Assembly (NCBI GenBank): GCA_903813345.2
Contig: CAIIXF020000008.1
Span: forward strand, 26,336,822 to 26,396,821
From: Owenia fusiformis
Lineage: Eukaryota; Annelida; Polychaeta; Sabellida; Oweniidae
DNA length: 60,000 bases
Reading direction: 5' to 3'
This document shows positions 35,301 to 40,109 of the stretch, piece by piece. Position 1 is the stretch's first letter. The number at the start of each line of letters is the position of its first letter. The notes beneath the pieces were generated by a model that worked only from the letters and a program-made list of their open reading frames with translations, made no database searches and was not told the origin of the DNA. The position numbers were made by a program, and so were the translations under genes.

Positions 35301-36023
35301 AATATCAATACAATACACTAAAATCTGCAAGATGACTTTGAAAATAGACAAAAATGTTGATCACAAGACAAACCCGGGAAGACAAATATGTGTATTGAAG
35401 AGAAAATCTCCTGGATAGCGTTGTTTACAGGCTTTATTCCTTATTCCAGTGGTTGAAAGCCTTGCCTTCCAGTCGACAGAGTTTTAATGTTGTTTTTGGG
35501 GAATGCCCATATTGTAACAAGGTAAGCCAAAAAATCCCAGTAATTTACTCTACTTTTCAAACATGTTACTGTTAATAATCTAAGACGTAAGAAAAAGTAG
35601 AAGGCAACTGATTTGTCCTGGCTACTATACAATGACCTTTAACCTTACATTTTAAGTTTTGACGTTGGCATTTGATCTTGACCTTGACCTTTTTTGACAT
35701 TAACCTTCTTTGACCTTCAGTAGTGTTGACCCAAATTATCCTTGATCTTCAACACCAATTTCAGTTAGCCTGTACTATTTTATCTTGGTGCCTAATCCAT
35801 GTTATAACATGTAATACTCTACATTTATTAGTATCCAGTATGTAGAGCCAGTTTAAGCCAAAGAAGTACAGTATTTCATGTAAAATGACAGTAGAATTGA
35901 TTAATAACATTTTACTTCACTATAAATATAAACATATGTTTCAGTTATAGTGTTATACATATACCTAAATTTTTTAAAACTGAACATTTTTTCCAGCCTA
36001 TTACTGTGAAAATGCCGATGTAG
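5248..36023 (+). CDS. FANCL: FANCL, Fanconi anaemia E3 ubiquitin-protein ligase (12 coding exons)
   Basis: FANCL is the RING-type E3 of the Fanconi anaemia core complex; with the E2 UBE2T it monoubiquitinates FANCD2 and FANCI during interstrand crosslink repair in the nucleus. I joined 12 coding exons: 5248-5328, 7777-7896, 17260-17316, 17542-17642, 18037-18133, 22556-22775, 24209-24292, 26390-26435, 34361-34442, 34912-35028, 35450-35521, 35997-36023. All introns are GT-AG, phases agree, and the total is 1104 nt (367 aa; human is 375). The product aligns colinearly with vertebrate FANCL: N-terminal ELF region, central double-RWD region, C-terminal C4HC3 RING (C302, C305, C319, C324, H329, C332, C354, C357). 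Ile304, Tyr306 and Trp336 match the E2-contacting residues of the human protein. An in-frame TAA at 5233-5235 supports the start. Introns are swollen by transposons, and intron 8 hosts an antisense GPCR gene. UTR ends are not determined. Confidence 0.95.
5358..5537. mobile_element. Mariner-type MITE, 180 bp, in FANCL intron 1
   Basis: TA-flanked element with ends CAGTAACACCTGT and ACAGGTTTTACTG. It starts 29 bp after the exon 1 donor. A related element follows at 5830. Confidence 0.6.
5830..5998. mobile_element. MITE related to 5358-5537
   Basis: Ends CAGTCAAATCTGT and GACAGGTTTTGCTA, with the same internal GTGTTCACTAGAGAGAG motif as the neighbouring MITE. The flanks are TA-like. It is more diverged. 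Confidence 0.5.
6481..7192. mobile_element. Composite repeat element 2 (FANCL intron 1)
   Basis: Ends ATCCCACCGAAC and GTTCGGTGGGAT form a 12-bp inverted pair. A GTCC/TTCGTCC microsatellite (6521-6575) is followed by about four core units of around 165 bp. Each unit has CAAATTTTATA, GGAGCTCTGCT and a GGCGGCCATTTTTC palindrome. Same architecture as element 1. Confidence 0.65.
7777..7896 (+). CDS. FANCL: FANCL coding exon 2 (ELF region)
   Basis: 40 codons, phase 0 at both ends, preceded by TTCTTCAG and followed by GTAGGA. It includes the KDARFTCDWQL segment, matching the human KNARLLCSWQL block. Confidence 0.95.
8105..8260 (+). mobile_element. hAT-like transposon terminus
   Basis: CAGTGGCGTAGCCAGCAATT is a typical hAT-type inverted-repeat end. 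A similar end, CAGGGGCGTAGCCAGCAATT, occurs at 38036. A degraded partner may lie near 9310 (CCCGGCTACGTAAAG), just before the LTR element. No transposase is seen. Confidence 0.45.
9352..10646 (+). repeat. 5' LTR
   Basis: 1295 bp bounded by TGTAACAG and TGTTACA. A TATA-like TGTATATATA lies at about 10205 and an AATAAA at 10536-10541. Between them, a roughly 90-bp segment beginning TATCATACAAGCTTCT is imperfectly duplicated in tandem (about 10259 and 10347), which may be a regulatory duplication. Confidence 0.93.
10648..10665 (+). promoter_or_regulatory. Primer binding site of the LTR retrotransposon
   Basis: TGGTGCGTCCGGGCC starts one base after the 5' LTR. The initial TGG complements the CCA end of a tRNA primer. 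I did not assign the tRNA species. Confidence 0.6.
11109..12074 (+). CDS. Retrotransposon Gag polyprotein with CCHC zinc knuckle (321 aa)
   Basis: Structural capsid/nucleocapsid protein of the LTR element. It opens with a charged coiled-coil-like stretch (residues 1-38), followed by a retrotransposon gag domain containing DRYDGSGDWLDYKTHF, an EQRFDP motif and a helix-rich region. One nucleic-acid-binding zinc knuckle lies near the C-terminus (C285, C288, H293, C298). The frame is fully open, consistent with recent activity. The gag domain resembles Gypsy-type elements. No viral envelope or enzyme genes are present. Confidence 0.88.
   Translation: MDLERIIKSKDFEIARLVRENAELVNKLSDAKRRIFRNQSVRPVDRYDGSGDWLDYKTHFRVVSKANGWSYDEMALELSCAVKGDALSVLTDMPGSEREDFESIVHHLEQRFDPASQGDTFLNLLEARRKNPNETLSQLGQDIKRLSNRAYSKWPYELRMDIALNQFYNALEDTDMRKYIKNRNPHDIDEAVGVGLEYESDYGTDDHQKGLESMQAQEDPIIDTQMGQIVLEFKELKNTFCQAMEHLASYTDERHLPKSDPIPTQSNLAAFAYNYPKPHNHRIKCFNCTQYGHVIAECPKPIIEGSSPRNLNQNWRSGNEQ
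11999..12379 (+). pseudogene. -1 frame ORF overlapping gag: residual start of a deleted pro/pol region
   Basis: A 126-codon ORF in the -1 frame relative to gag, overlapping its last 75 nt. This is the arrangement expected for a frameshifted gag-pol. No protease DTG/DSG motif, RT YxDD or integrase zinc finger is visible before its stop. I interpret it as a remnant left after deletion of pol. Some of its codons could also belong to the tail of the original polyprotein. Confidence 0.5.
12503..12515 (+). promoter_or_regulatory. Polypurine tract of the LTR retrotransposon
   Basis: AAGGGGGGAGCAG directly abuts the 3' LTR, as expected for the plus-strand primer. Confidence 0.8.
12516..13810 (+). 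repeat. 3' LTR
   Basis: 1295 bp, the same length and apparently the same sequence as the 5' LTR, followed by the target duplication ATTA. Confidence 0.93.
13815..14784. other. FANCL intron 2 sequence without recognised feature
   Basis: Unique-looking DNA after the LTR element. The short plus-strand ORF at 14329-14559 lacks any recognisable domain. Confidence 0.4.
14785..15285 (-). repeat. Dispersed repeat family A, copy 3 (inverted)
   Basis: The reverse complement of the copies at 3638-4040 and 26895-27320, starting with the AAAGTTTGAAAATATTT block and reaching the GAAATGCATTTTTCTCGG block. It lies in FANCL intron 2. Confidence 0.6.
16361..16463. repeat. Perfect 25-bp inverted repeat
   Basis: TATGACCTGAATCGATTGCA plus AACTT at 16361-16385 is exactly inverted at 16439-16463, with a 53-bp AT-rich loop. 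It is in FANCL intron 2. Function unknown; possibly a very short MITE. Confidence 0.8.
16815..16880. repeat. G/C-rich inverted motif of hAT type
   Basis: ACCGGGGGTTCG and CGAACCCCCGGT form a 12-bp palindrome, followed by CCCTACGGCTATGAG, which resembles a hAT-type end. Fragment only. Confidence 0.35.
16976..17080. mobile_element. Short MITE-like element with AAAACCTGTCT end
   Basis: The left end TAGTAAAACCTGTCTAAAT and right end GCTTTCACTGTA resemble the terminal motif of the intron 1 MITEs. It lies 180 bp before FANCL exon 3. Confidence 0.4.
17260..17316 (+). CDS. FANCL: FANCL coding exon 3 (57-nt exon)
   Basis: A 19-codon exon, phase 0 at both ends, between a TATTTTTAG acceptor and a GTGAGT donor. 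It encodes RLHHSNTLAGFLVELKTII, which matches the human block beginning RMQHSPDLMSFMMELK. About six residues that follow this block in vertebrates are absent here. Confidence 0.9.
17542..17642 (+). CDS. FANCL: FANCL coding exon 4
   Basis: 101 nt, entering in phase 0 and leaving after two bases of a Lys codon (donor GTAAGG). It contains PSYYDRIVTDIEELGWDK, the conserved link into the double-RWD region. Confidence 0.95.
17826..17945 (+). mobile_element. SINE 3' fragment
   Basis: It matches the 3' half of the SINE at 36604-36930: CACATAAAAG, GGCTCCTT, GAGTGTAAAA, TATACCAATGAGGTAT and TGGCAGTAACTGA in the same order. The tRNA head is missing. It lies in FANCL intron 4, so it is short enough to matter for intron length. 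Confidence 0.7.
18037..18133 (+). CDS. FANCL: FANCL coding exon 5 (double-RWD region)
   Basis: 97 nt; one base completes the split Lys codon, then 32 codons to the donor GTAATC. It contains LQLTAKDNAMREH, matching the human IKLKAEDASGREH block. Confidence 0.95.
18779..19120 (+). pseudogene. Harbinger (HARBI1-like) transposase N-terminal fragment, disrupted
   Basis: 82 codons (18779-19027) read as a Harbinger transposase start: LFRDRSQPLEMTDDEILNRY, then RMPRPLILELINIL and LKVFISLRFYATG. The frame is broken by a TAA at 19025-19027 but continues recognisably as GDIFGVSQPTVANIVAEVSA before another stop. The DDE catalytic region is not recognisable downstream. The ORF at 19144-19362 may contain scrambled remains. 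Confidence 0.78.
20180..20321. repeat. Foldback element with arms of about 60 bp
   Basis: The left arm, with TTTTTGATACAGGGTATATC and AATACAATATATCAACCC, is inverted almost exactly on the right around a short GAGGGACCGTAGGGACC-like loop. It is inside the Harbinger element. Confidence 0.75.
20430..20564. repeat. Foldback element beginning ATCCTATGG
   Basis: Inverted arms ATCCTATGG-TTTGAAAAA-ATATCACTTATATCCA and their complement surround a GAGTGAGCGCAGCGAATGAG loop. The same style of arm and loop recurs at 23052-23192. Confidence 0.7.
20810..20925. repeat. Palindromic tandem units of ACCATCGAATATCAC
   Basis: Three direct copies of ACCATCGAATATCAC are followed by two inverted copies, giving a strong cruciform or hairpin. 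Confidence 0.8.
21245..21545. repeat. Inverted GCCCCATTGAGTCCCA-type repeat cluster
   Basis: GC-richer than its surroundings. Many partial copies of GCCCCATTGAGTCCC occur, first in one orientation and then inverted (GGGACTCAATGAGGC, GATGGGGCAAAAT). It forms a long imperfect foldback inside the Harbinger element. The minus-strand ORF here is a by-product of the repeats. Confidence 0.6.
22150..22533. mobile_element. Mariner-type MITE with long inverted repeats (384 bp)
   Basis: Ends TCGGGTGTCCCAAAAAAATG and its right counterpart (reverse of TCAGGTGTCCCAAAAAATG) continue as inverted arms of about 100 bp, including GTACAATGTAGCCTA. TA lies on both sides (22148-22149 and 22534-22535). It ends 22 bp before FANCL exon 6. 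Confidence 0.85.
22556..22775 (+). CDS. FANCL: FANCL coding exon 6 (double-RWD region)
   Basis: 220 nt, the largest coding exon. It carries YPVEAPRCTFDLPI, the FWDDLDEVDKNTWILEPERP block and the PTRSAVYRRIACG end, all colinear with vertebrate FANCL. The acceptor TTATTTCAG lies only 22 bp downstream of a mariner-type MITE. The donor is GTATGA, phase 1. Confidence 0.97.
22808..23050. repeat. Foldback element in FANCL intron 6
   Basis: TAGTGTACTAAATGTATAAT on the left is inverted as ATTATACATTTAGTACAC on the right. The inside holds GATATCGTGACGATATACTC and a diverged second copy. Confidence 0.65.
23052..23192. repeat. Foldback element beginning ATCCTATGA
   Basis: Arms ATCCTATGATTGTTTTCAGA and the inverted copy at 23160-23192 enclose GATATTGATAT and a CACTTGTTCGCTTTGCTC loop. 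It is related in plan to 20430-20564. Confidence 0.7.
23250..24100. mobile_element. Composite repeat element 3 (FANCL intron 6)
   Basis: Ends ATGTCACCACC and GGTGGTGACAT form an inverted pair. The interior holds diverged tandem units with CAACTTGCTTCAAATTGACC, AATCATCTACAAGTT and GATTTGACCTTCAATGACC. The tetranucleotide run is replaced by a GGCGGTTGG-type stretch. Related in design, not in core sequence, to elements 1, 2 and 4. Confidence 0.6.
24209..24292 (+). CDS. FANCL: FANCL coding exon 7
   Basis: 84 nt encoding NNASLSLTVDPLHPRLLPEC and then RFLGPDH, matching the human GNNVSINIEVDPRHPTMLPE block. Phase 1 on both sides; donor GTATGT. Confidence 0.97.
24437..25799. mobile_element. 1.36-kb inverted-repeat element of unknown class (FANCL intron 7)
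   Basis: The left end CGAACTCCTATGCAGTGT..CACTGCGGCGGGCAG matches the inverted right end CTGCCCGCCGCAGTG..CACTGCACGGGAGTTCG. A second inner pair, AAAGGATGAGTCTGGG and CCCAGACACATCCTTT, is also inverted. No transposase ORF is visible. Probably a non-autonomous DNA transposon. Confidence 0.7.
26390..26435 (+). CDS. FANCL: FANCL coding exon 8
   Basis: A 46-nt micro-exon encoding VIQEFRDSMNSNLDQW with split codons at both ends. It matches the human segment between the HV and W-D-P positions. Acceptor CATTCCAG, donor GTATGT. Confidence 0.9.
26623..26897 (-). mobile_element. Mariner element 3' fragment (FANCL intron 8)
   Basis: The end CATGGTGGGCCAAAAAAACG is followed, in reverse complement, by a transposase C-terminal segment matching the copy at 58640-58905 (GGAGTTCAATTGGTCCGCCA, CGCCTTGCTGATAT, CAACCTGTCTTA). 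TA-rich flank on the left. It is truncated on the right, where repeat family A begins. Confidence 0.75.
26895..27320 (+). repeat. Dispersed repeat family A, copy 4
   Basis: It shares ATGCATTTCAAAATTTTA, GACAGTCAA, GGCATTTTATTATTGAAATA and AAATAGTAAATGAATGATAA with the other copies and ends at a CAAACTTTACACGGG block. It lies just downstream of the GPCR stop codon, so it may supply the 3' UTR of that gene. Confidence 0.6.
27359..30979 (-). CDS. Single-exon methuselah-like class B GPCR with somatomedin B domain and 25-residue repeats
   Basis: A predicted cell-surface receptor of 1206 residues in one uninterrupted frame. Visible order: hydrophobic signal sequence (about 13-34); a degenerate repeat (61-85) and nine 25-residue repeats rich in Thr, Ser, Glu and Pro (86-310), likely a mucin-like stalk; a somatomedin B domain with all eight cysteines (345-382); a large cysteine-rich ectodomain to about 889; seven membrane segments (about 897-1155); and a short Ser/Thr/Asn-rich tail. 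Class B-like features include FGWGVPI in TM4, the loop cysteine in GLCWI, MGFTWIFAF in TM6 and NSSQGVYIF in TM7. I see no canonical GPS cleavage motif before TM1, which favours a methuselah-like over an adhesion receptor. The gene is antisense within FANCL intron 8. Ligand and coupling are unknown. Confidence 0.88.
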   Translation of the reverse strand: MMGFNNRTKRDMPTTISGLIVICALPIILNMTYGQELDPFSEHTHEHFNESVNETDYGPVYTYEPYVTYGPSKNENREGPMPTKETTYQPIVTSGLSRDENSETPMPTKETTYQPIVTSGLSRDENSEAPMPTKETTYQPDVTSGLSRDENSEAPMPTKETTYQPDVTSGLSRDENSEAPMPTKETTYQPDVTSGLSRDENSEAPMPTKETTYQPDVTSGLSRDENSEAPMPTKETTYQPDVTSGLSRDENSEAPMPTKETTYQPDVTSGLSRDENSEAPMPTKETTYQPIVTSGLSRDENSEAPMTTKKTTHQNGPKCVSESYQPEEPQCNNKTFTRKYHAYTCDGRCDDPNINVRNGPYCSCHRLCLISKDCCVDFQTFCWEAYKTGEQMRETIEASESFVGPECTHLLEARHTESYWIVKKCPKGYPNPAIKFKCEGPITEFTQIVPVASKATGLSYKNYYCAQCNNLTDIIPWGLNVTCKDVWEGSIDSPQTLVRYVTKGDCQLTYMSHIGHRCLMISQQMAIQPPSCHGNWLGCSEKHVHLCENGFQMPISVSFWGLTGFKNIHCVICRLGSLPSLRDIHCSVFFLPGDGGGPTLGKFSFGILVDFDPTGGSNVGFDFKDSSKVFGCKMNTPESSECMSYCPDGYDYINGQCVFRYQLLPMEVSGKWYSPGLKWYLDSHLRQFPFSKDPKSDIVAFLSDMLDKEFIVDKIQISFPTIDVIKWNDANQMVHFKCVGKYKLKANNMLSKAEIHANLFNVFVNHVKHYPRNPELNLYLLTMCFKMFQRESCWNYGRINHYGEDLNDNYSNNTSNSTNTLNSTDLTPSEIMNRTVCPGKPLDPQSFELLTNGSVFIIQSETLISPDEFMLLGNTVYVCVNESAFEEKQVGVWKFDNTMGLLTIICSALSLVCLAIRLLLQPMVPLYQNFPGKLQFSLVLALFFAGVFFLIGPNCTHIKALCSALGVLIHWSYLAAFSWTVIIARDMYMLFGPSSFSRSSERGVDVFIMYSIFGWGVPIILVAIALGLDFSDIDPLYKPMYGAEGLCWITQRYALIIFFTLPIALTIIINVGLFIPTAITLWKSMSKRAQTTNSKQEYPLGIYTKLFCLMGFTWIFAFIAPYNVAFWYIFIVLNSSQGVYIFVAFVLTKKVWISLSSKRGLNNGTSNTKTTMVSASSIQNLNKMQETTEMENISQPVSVENVSMNL
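30036..30785 (-). repeat. 75-bp in-frame coding minisatellite in the GPCR ectodomain
   Basis: Nine near-identical 75-bp units plus a diverged tenth at the 5' side of the gene. The period is a multiple of three, so copy number can change without shifting the frame. Each unit encodes a Tyr-Gln-Pro, Thr-Ser-Gly-Leu, Arg-Asp-Glu-Asn and Pro-Met-Pro-Thr-Lys pattern. Outer units have Ile and the inner six Asp at the same position, so the array looks homogenised from within. Confidence 0.95.
31439..31748. mobile_element. Mariner-type MITE (310 bp) in FANCL intron 8
   Basis: Ends CAGGGTGACCCGAAAAA and its inverse TTTTTGGTCACCCTG, flanked by TA on both sides (31437-31438 and 31749-31750). It lies 460 bp upstream of the GPCR start codon. 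No coding capacity. Confidence 0.82.
32240..34280. other. FANCL intron 8, right part, no feature seen
   Basis: Very AT-rich, with short homopolymer runs and no inverted-repeat element or ORF that I can support. It separates the GPCR gene from FANCL exon 9. Confidence 0.5.
34361..34442 (+). CDS. FANCL: FANCL coding exon 9
   Basis: 82 nt; one base completes the split Trp codon, then NPDTSLLENLQTLLGRKFP and a Ser/Lys-rich linker to the donor GTATGG. It corresponds to the human linker before the RING. Confidence 0.92.
34912..35028 (+). CDS. FANCL: FANCL coding exon 10 (RING, first half)
   Basis: 39 codons, phase 0 at both ends. It holds CGICYAY, IPDQVCDDNRC and QPFHQTCLFE, giving six of the eight zinc ligands of the C4HC3 RING. 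Confidence 0.97.
35180..35325 (+). repeat. CAATA-type pentanucleotide microsatellite
   Basis: An imperfect run of ACAATA/CAATA units with a 'tatcaatacaatgc' higher-order pattern. It lies in FANCL intron 10. Confidence 0.85.
35450..35521 (+). CDS. FANCL: FANCL coding exon 11 (RING, second half)
   Basis: 24 codons starting with the conserved Trp of the E2 interface and ending FGECPYCNK, which supplies the last two zinc ligands. Donor GTAAGC, phase 0. Confidence 0.97.
35997..36023 (+). CDS. FANCL: FANCL terminal coding exon 12
   Basis: Acceptor TTTTTCCAG, then PITVKMPM and a TAG stop. Vertebrate FANCL ends with PITLKM plus a few residues, so the C-terminus is of normal length. Confidence 0.93.
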   Translation, partial: PITVKMPM

Positions 36024-36304
36024 CTCTGACCGTAGACTAGCACAAAAACTATTAGTTGGATTACATAGCTAGAGAGTATGGTTCTCAGGCAACACCAAAG
36101 CTGTAAATGCTGATATTGTATTAATTTGGAGAACAAAGCACATGTATATGGACATGGGTCTCTTGAAAGCCCATGATATGGAGAACTGTATTATTATGAT
36201 TTATTATCACATCTAAGTGAAATGACAGACTGATTGGTCAGATCACATCTGATCACATGACTAGTTGATACTCTTCAAAGTCATTTGATACTCATTGACA
36301 TATT

Positions 36305-36522
36305 CTATGTGATATGTTAAAGTGCCTGGTAGTACATATGTGATATGTTAAACTGCCTGGTAGTACATATGTGATATGTTAAAGTGCCTGGTAGTACATA
36401 TGTGATATGTTAAAGTGCCTGGTAGTACATATGTGATATGTTAAAGTGTCTGGCAGTGCATATGTGATATGTTAAAGTGTCTGGCAGTGCATATGTGATA
36501 TGTTAAACTGCCTGGTAGTGCA
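36305..36522 (+). repeat. 31-bp minisatellite, about seven copies
   Basis: The unit TGTGATATGTTAAAGTGCCT plus GGTAGTACATA is repeated with few changes. It starts about 280 bp downstream of the FANCL stop codon, so it may lie in the 3' UTR or just beyond. Confidence 0.92.
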
Positions 36523-36603
36523 TTGCATTTATGAAAAACAAGGATATTGGACAGTGTGACATCTATCTAGCCATCAATAATTTTGCCGAATTAAAGAGCA
36601 ATA

Positions 36604-36930
36604 TGGCTATGGCTCAGTGGCAGAGAGAGTCAAGATTACCAATATCGCTTGGCCCCGGGTTCGATTCCCGGTTCAGACAAGTTGTTTGTGCGTTATGTAA
36701 TTCTGGGTGTTTGACTGAGTGGTTCACGACTCGTATACAAGGCTGTGGTGTGTACCTGTATGTCTGTGTACCTGTGCACATAAAAGAAAACAGGGCTCCT
36801 TCAAGGAGGGGTTTCTGGCTCTATCTTCGAGTGTAAAAATACGTAAATTACGGAATATACCAATGAGGTATTGCTCGTCAAAATATGGCGGTAACCAAGA
36901 TATAATAATAATAATAATAATAATAATAGA
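36604..36930 (+). mobile_element. tRNA-derived SINE with ATA tail
   Basis: The head contains an RNA polymerase III A box (TGGCTCAGTGG) and B box (GGTTCGATTCC) at tRNA-like spacing. A body with GGGCTCCTTCAAGGAGGGG, GAGTGTAAAA and TACCAATGAGGTAT follows, then an (ATA)n tail. The body resembles metazoan SINE central domains reported in molluscs (family knowledge). A 3' fragment lies at 17826-17945. Confidence 0.82.
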
Positions 36931-37139
36931 AATACTTGATTGAATAAAATGGTTTTCTGCGATATTGTTTTGTATCTTCGAGTGAGTGTAAGAAAAATAA
37001 ATGTGATGTACTGGGAGGTTTTTGATACAAAGTACATGTATATTCCAAGTGAAGAATGTGTATAAAAATGACTATTCATACTTAACATATACAGCTGTAT
37101 ATCCATTCTCATTTGGGTTCTTAGTACATTCTAGTTTCT

Positions 37140-38030
37140 AATATTTCAAAATTTGAAATAATAAGATTTTTTGATAAATCTTTCAAAATAGCAATAGAAT
37201 TAAACATTTTTATGAAATGGGACTGGAATCGATACAGGTGTATGTCCCCAACCTCGGCAATAGTACAAAGATATAAAAATATCCTCCTTATAAGATACAC
37301 TCTATATTCCAGCATGTTATGTACCTAGAACCTAAGTATTGGACTTGCATGTTTACTACATATTCTTACAGGAGTACTAGCTCTAAAAAACTGAAACTTT
37401 GTTATCAATATTATATTTACCTGCAACTAAATTATTACATAATGGTACACTGTATTGGAAAACCCATTCTCATAATAATGAATATCAAAGTAATTGACGT
37501 GATTCTCTTCTGTGGCCAGCTTTAAATGCAGTTTAATTGTAAATGCATTTTATGAATGTTTGATAGATGTCATGGGAGACTAGCTTTGTGTACATTTGTA
37601 TGAAACAACATTATTTGTCAGTAAGATAAAAATGTTGTTTTGTTCTGATATATTTAGATTGGGGAGTCTCACGGGAAACATGCTAAATGTGATTCATTTA
37701 ATGGCATATTAGATTTAGTATATTTCTATGCTCCTCATGGTGCTATGACATGCCACATTAGCAATAATTCTAATACCAAACATCTATCTATATCTAATAA
37801 TTGTTGATTATAGTGTCAGTTGTCAATGCAGAATCCAACAAACAATTCCTGCAGTTTATATGAAGCTGACTGTCAGCCAGTGCTTTGTTTAATATAACAG
37901 AGTTGCAAATTGTCTGAAAAAATGATTTTTTATTAATGTTACATGTTCGCAGGTAGGAATCAAACAGCACTCTCTTGCAAAATCCGTATGATCGGTTAAA
38001 ACTTTGCACTCTCGGGTAAAAATTGCATAC
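37140..38030. other. No gene seen
   Basis: AT-rich sequence with only short unconvincing ORFs, between the SINE and the hAT-like end at 38036. Confidence 0.5.
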
Positions 38031-38035
38031 AGGTA

Positions 38036-38250
38036 CAGGGGCGTAGCCAGCAATTGTCAAGGGGTGCAATGTTTTGGGGTTTGCATCACTACGAGTGAAA
38101 TGAGCATGAAAAAAGGGGGTACATTGATTGTACATGGTGTATTATGACCACTTCAGATTTGTTAATGTTTTTTCAACAATTTTTACAAAATTGCTTTTTC
38201 ATTTTTGTGGGAGTGGGGGGTGCAGGTAGGTCATAAAACTGCATCTAAAT
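38036..38250 (+). mobile_element. hAT-like transposon terminus
   Basis: CAGGGGCGTAGCCAGCAATT followed by a G-rich subterminal region, related to the end at 8105. No matching right end or target duplication was found. Confidence 0.4.
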
Positions 38251-38545
38251 CACAATTTACTATAATTAACCTATCTGTTTATGGTCTATTCAGATGATTT
38301 GAAACGCATTCCGCTAACTGAATACACTAACAAAAATAAGCTAGTTCGATGGCTTCACAAGAAGAGCCTTCGTTTTGAAAAAAATTTCCCAAATCTAACA
38401 ATTTTTTACCGGATCGTGCAGATTTAGTAGGAGAGTGCTGTTTGTGATGTCTCTTGTTAATGATCTCTATGATAATACACGTGCAGTGTGTGAAATACTT
38501 GAAATTTGAACATTTGAAATTTGAAAAGGACCATGTGCTGTATTG

Positions 38546-39206
38546 CAAGTGATTTTAGACAGTCATATATTTCACCATGGGTATTTTCTGGACATAAATA
38601 CAGTTTTTTTTTTTATTAAAACAATATGTTTTCTGTCAAGTGAAGTCCCCATGATAAAAATATAAATCAAACACTTCTGAAAATTATGTATAGGGACCGG
38701 ACCCCATGTCAACAATAGTTCCAAAATCTTGAACCTATATACACAAAAGAGGACCTTCTTTTTTGATTTTTAATGCATGAAAAGATTATTCAACAAGGGA
38801 TCTAAAACTTCTTCAAAAGTAGAATGGTTTGAAAGTCTAGTTTTGGAGATAATAATTTTCAACCAAAATTTACTGAAAACAATGAATAGCATGAGTTTTC
38901 CCTAACATAATAACATGGGATATATGTGGTCTTTAACTTTAACGTATTTCAAACGCCATTCCCTTTTCAGGAATAATATATTGTATAACTTTTGATATGT
39001 TTAAATTGAGAAAAACAAGATCCTCTTTTTAGAAAATAAGCATTTTTAAGTGCCAAGATGGGGTCCTAATCCATAATTTTCCAGAGAGTTGGATTGATGT
39101 TTTAATATGATGGGGACTTCACTTGAAAGAAAACATATTTTAATAAAAACCACTGTGGCCAGAGTACTCATGTGAAAGATATGAACATCTAAAATCACTT
39201 GTAATA
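38546..39206. mobile_element. Long-arm foldback element (661 bp)
   Basis: The left arm, with AAGTGATTTTAGA, ATATGTTTTCTGTCAAGTGA and AGTCCCCAT, is inverted at the right end (ATGGGGACTTCACTTG, TCTAAAATCACTTGTAATAG). Each arm is about 150 bp. No ORF. A MITE-like DNA element of unassigned class. Confidence 0.75.
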
Positions 39207-39499
39207 GTCACCGAGCCCTTTGAACAGTGTAAAATATAAAACTTTAACTTTTAAATAGCTTCTGTTTGTAAATTATCAGGAGAATAAAATATGAGTACAT
39301 GTTATAAGTTGAATGTAAGTAGTCTCTGGAATTATACTTTTTGTCAGGAACATATATTGACTGTAAACCTTCGTGTTGAGCTTGCTAATGACATACATGT
39401 AGGTAATGTGCACGATTTGCAGAGAAAATTTGAATATATTATATTTTATTATATCCCATCCATATTCCTCACATCACTCAGAAATAAAAAGTCATTATT

Positions 39500-39672
39500 T
39501 CCGATAATGGGCGAACCCCCCCCCCCTGCCCAAAATTTCTTTCAAAATCATGCAGTTTTTCACCATTCTGACTATTTTTGAGTGATTTTTGGCCAAATTT
39601 GCCAAAGTGAACCCCCCCTAGAATTTTTTTGAAAAGCGAACCCCCACTTGGAAAATTCTGGCTACGGGCCTG
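39500..39672 (-). mobile_element. hAT-like transposon terminus (inverted)
   Basis: It ends TCTGGCTACGGGCCTG, the reverse of a CAGGCCCGTAGCCAGA terminus, preceded by C-rich tracts reading GAACCCCC three times. The other terminus is not visible nearby. Confidence 0.5.
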
Positions 39673-40109
39673 CCGTCTATTCCAATTTTGTATCCAAATG
39701 CCTTTTCATTTTTGTATCCCGTGCACACTTTCTTGAAATAACATTTAAAATCATCTTAATGGACTAGACTATTTAGAAATTCAGGAATGTATAAAATCAA
39801 GCACAAATGTGTAAGAATCAATGCACTCTTAACTAAACATTGTCATCACTCCAATTGATGCAATCCTGTGGGCACATTCAATGGAATTTAATAGCTTATA
39901 TTTTATTTATAATCATCGATTGGTATACATTACCCATAAGTGCTTACCCATTGTGACTGTTCAGATGCATTATGAAATTGAAGAAGTAATCACAACGATG
40001 TGGAAATGACATATATTACAAACAGCTAGAATGACATTTTATGGTAATGCATAGGAGGGATAAATGAAATATGTACACAGATACATGTATGTAGGTTGTG
40101 TGATAGAAG

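Noticed and set aside
36604-36680. A functional tRNA gene suggested by good A and B boxes
   Set aside because: The stretch lacks a convincing cloverleaf and continues into a SINE body with an ATA tail, so it is a SINE head.
38036-39672. A single hAT element spanning both hAT-like ends
   Set aside because: The two termini differ beyond the first 15 bases and the flanks show no 8-bp target duplication.
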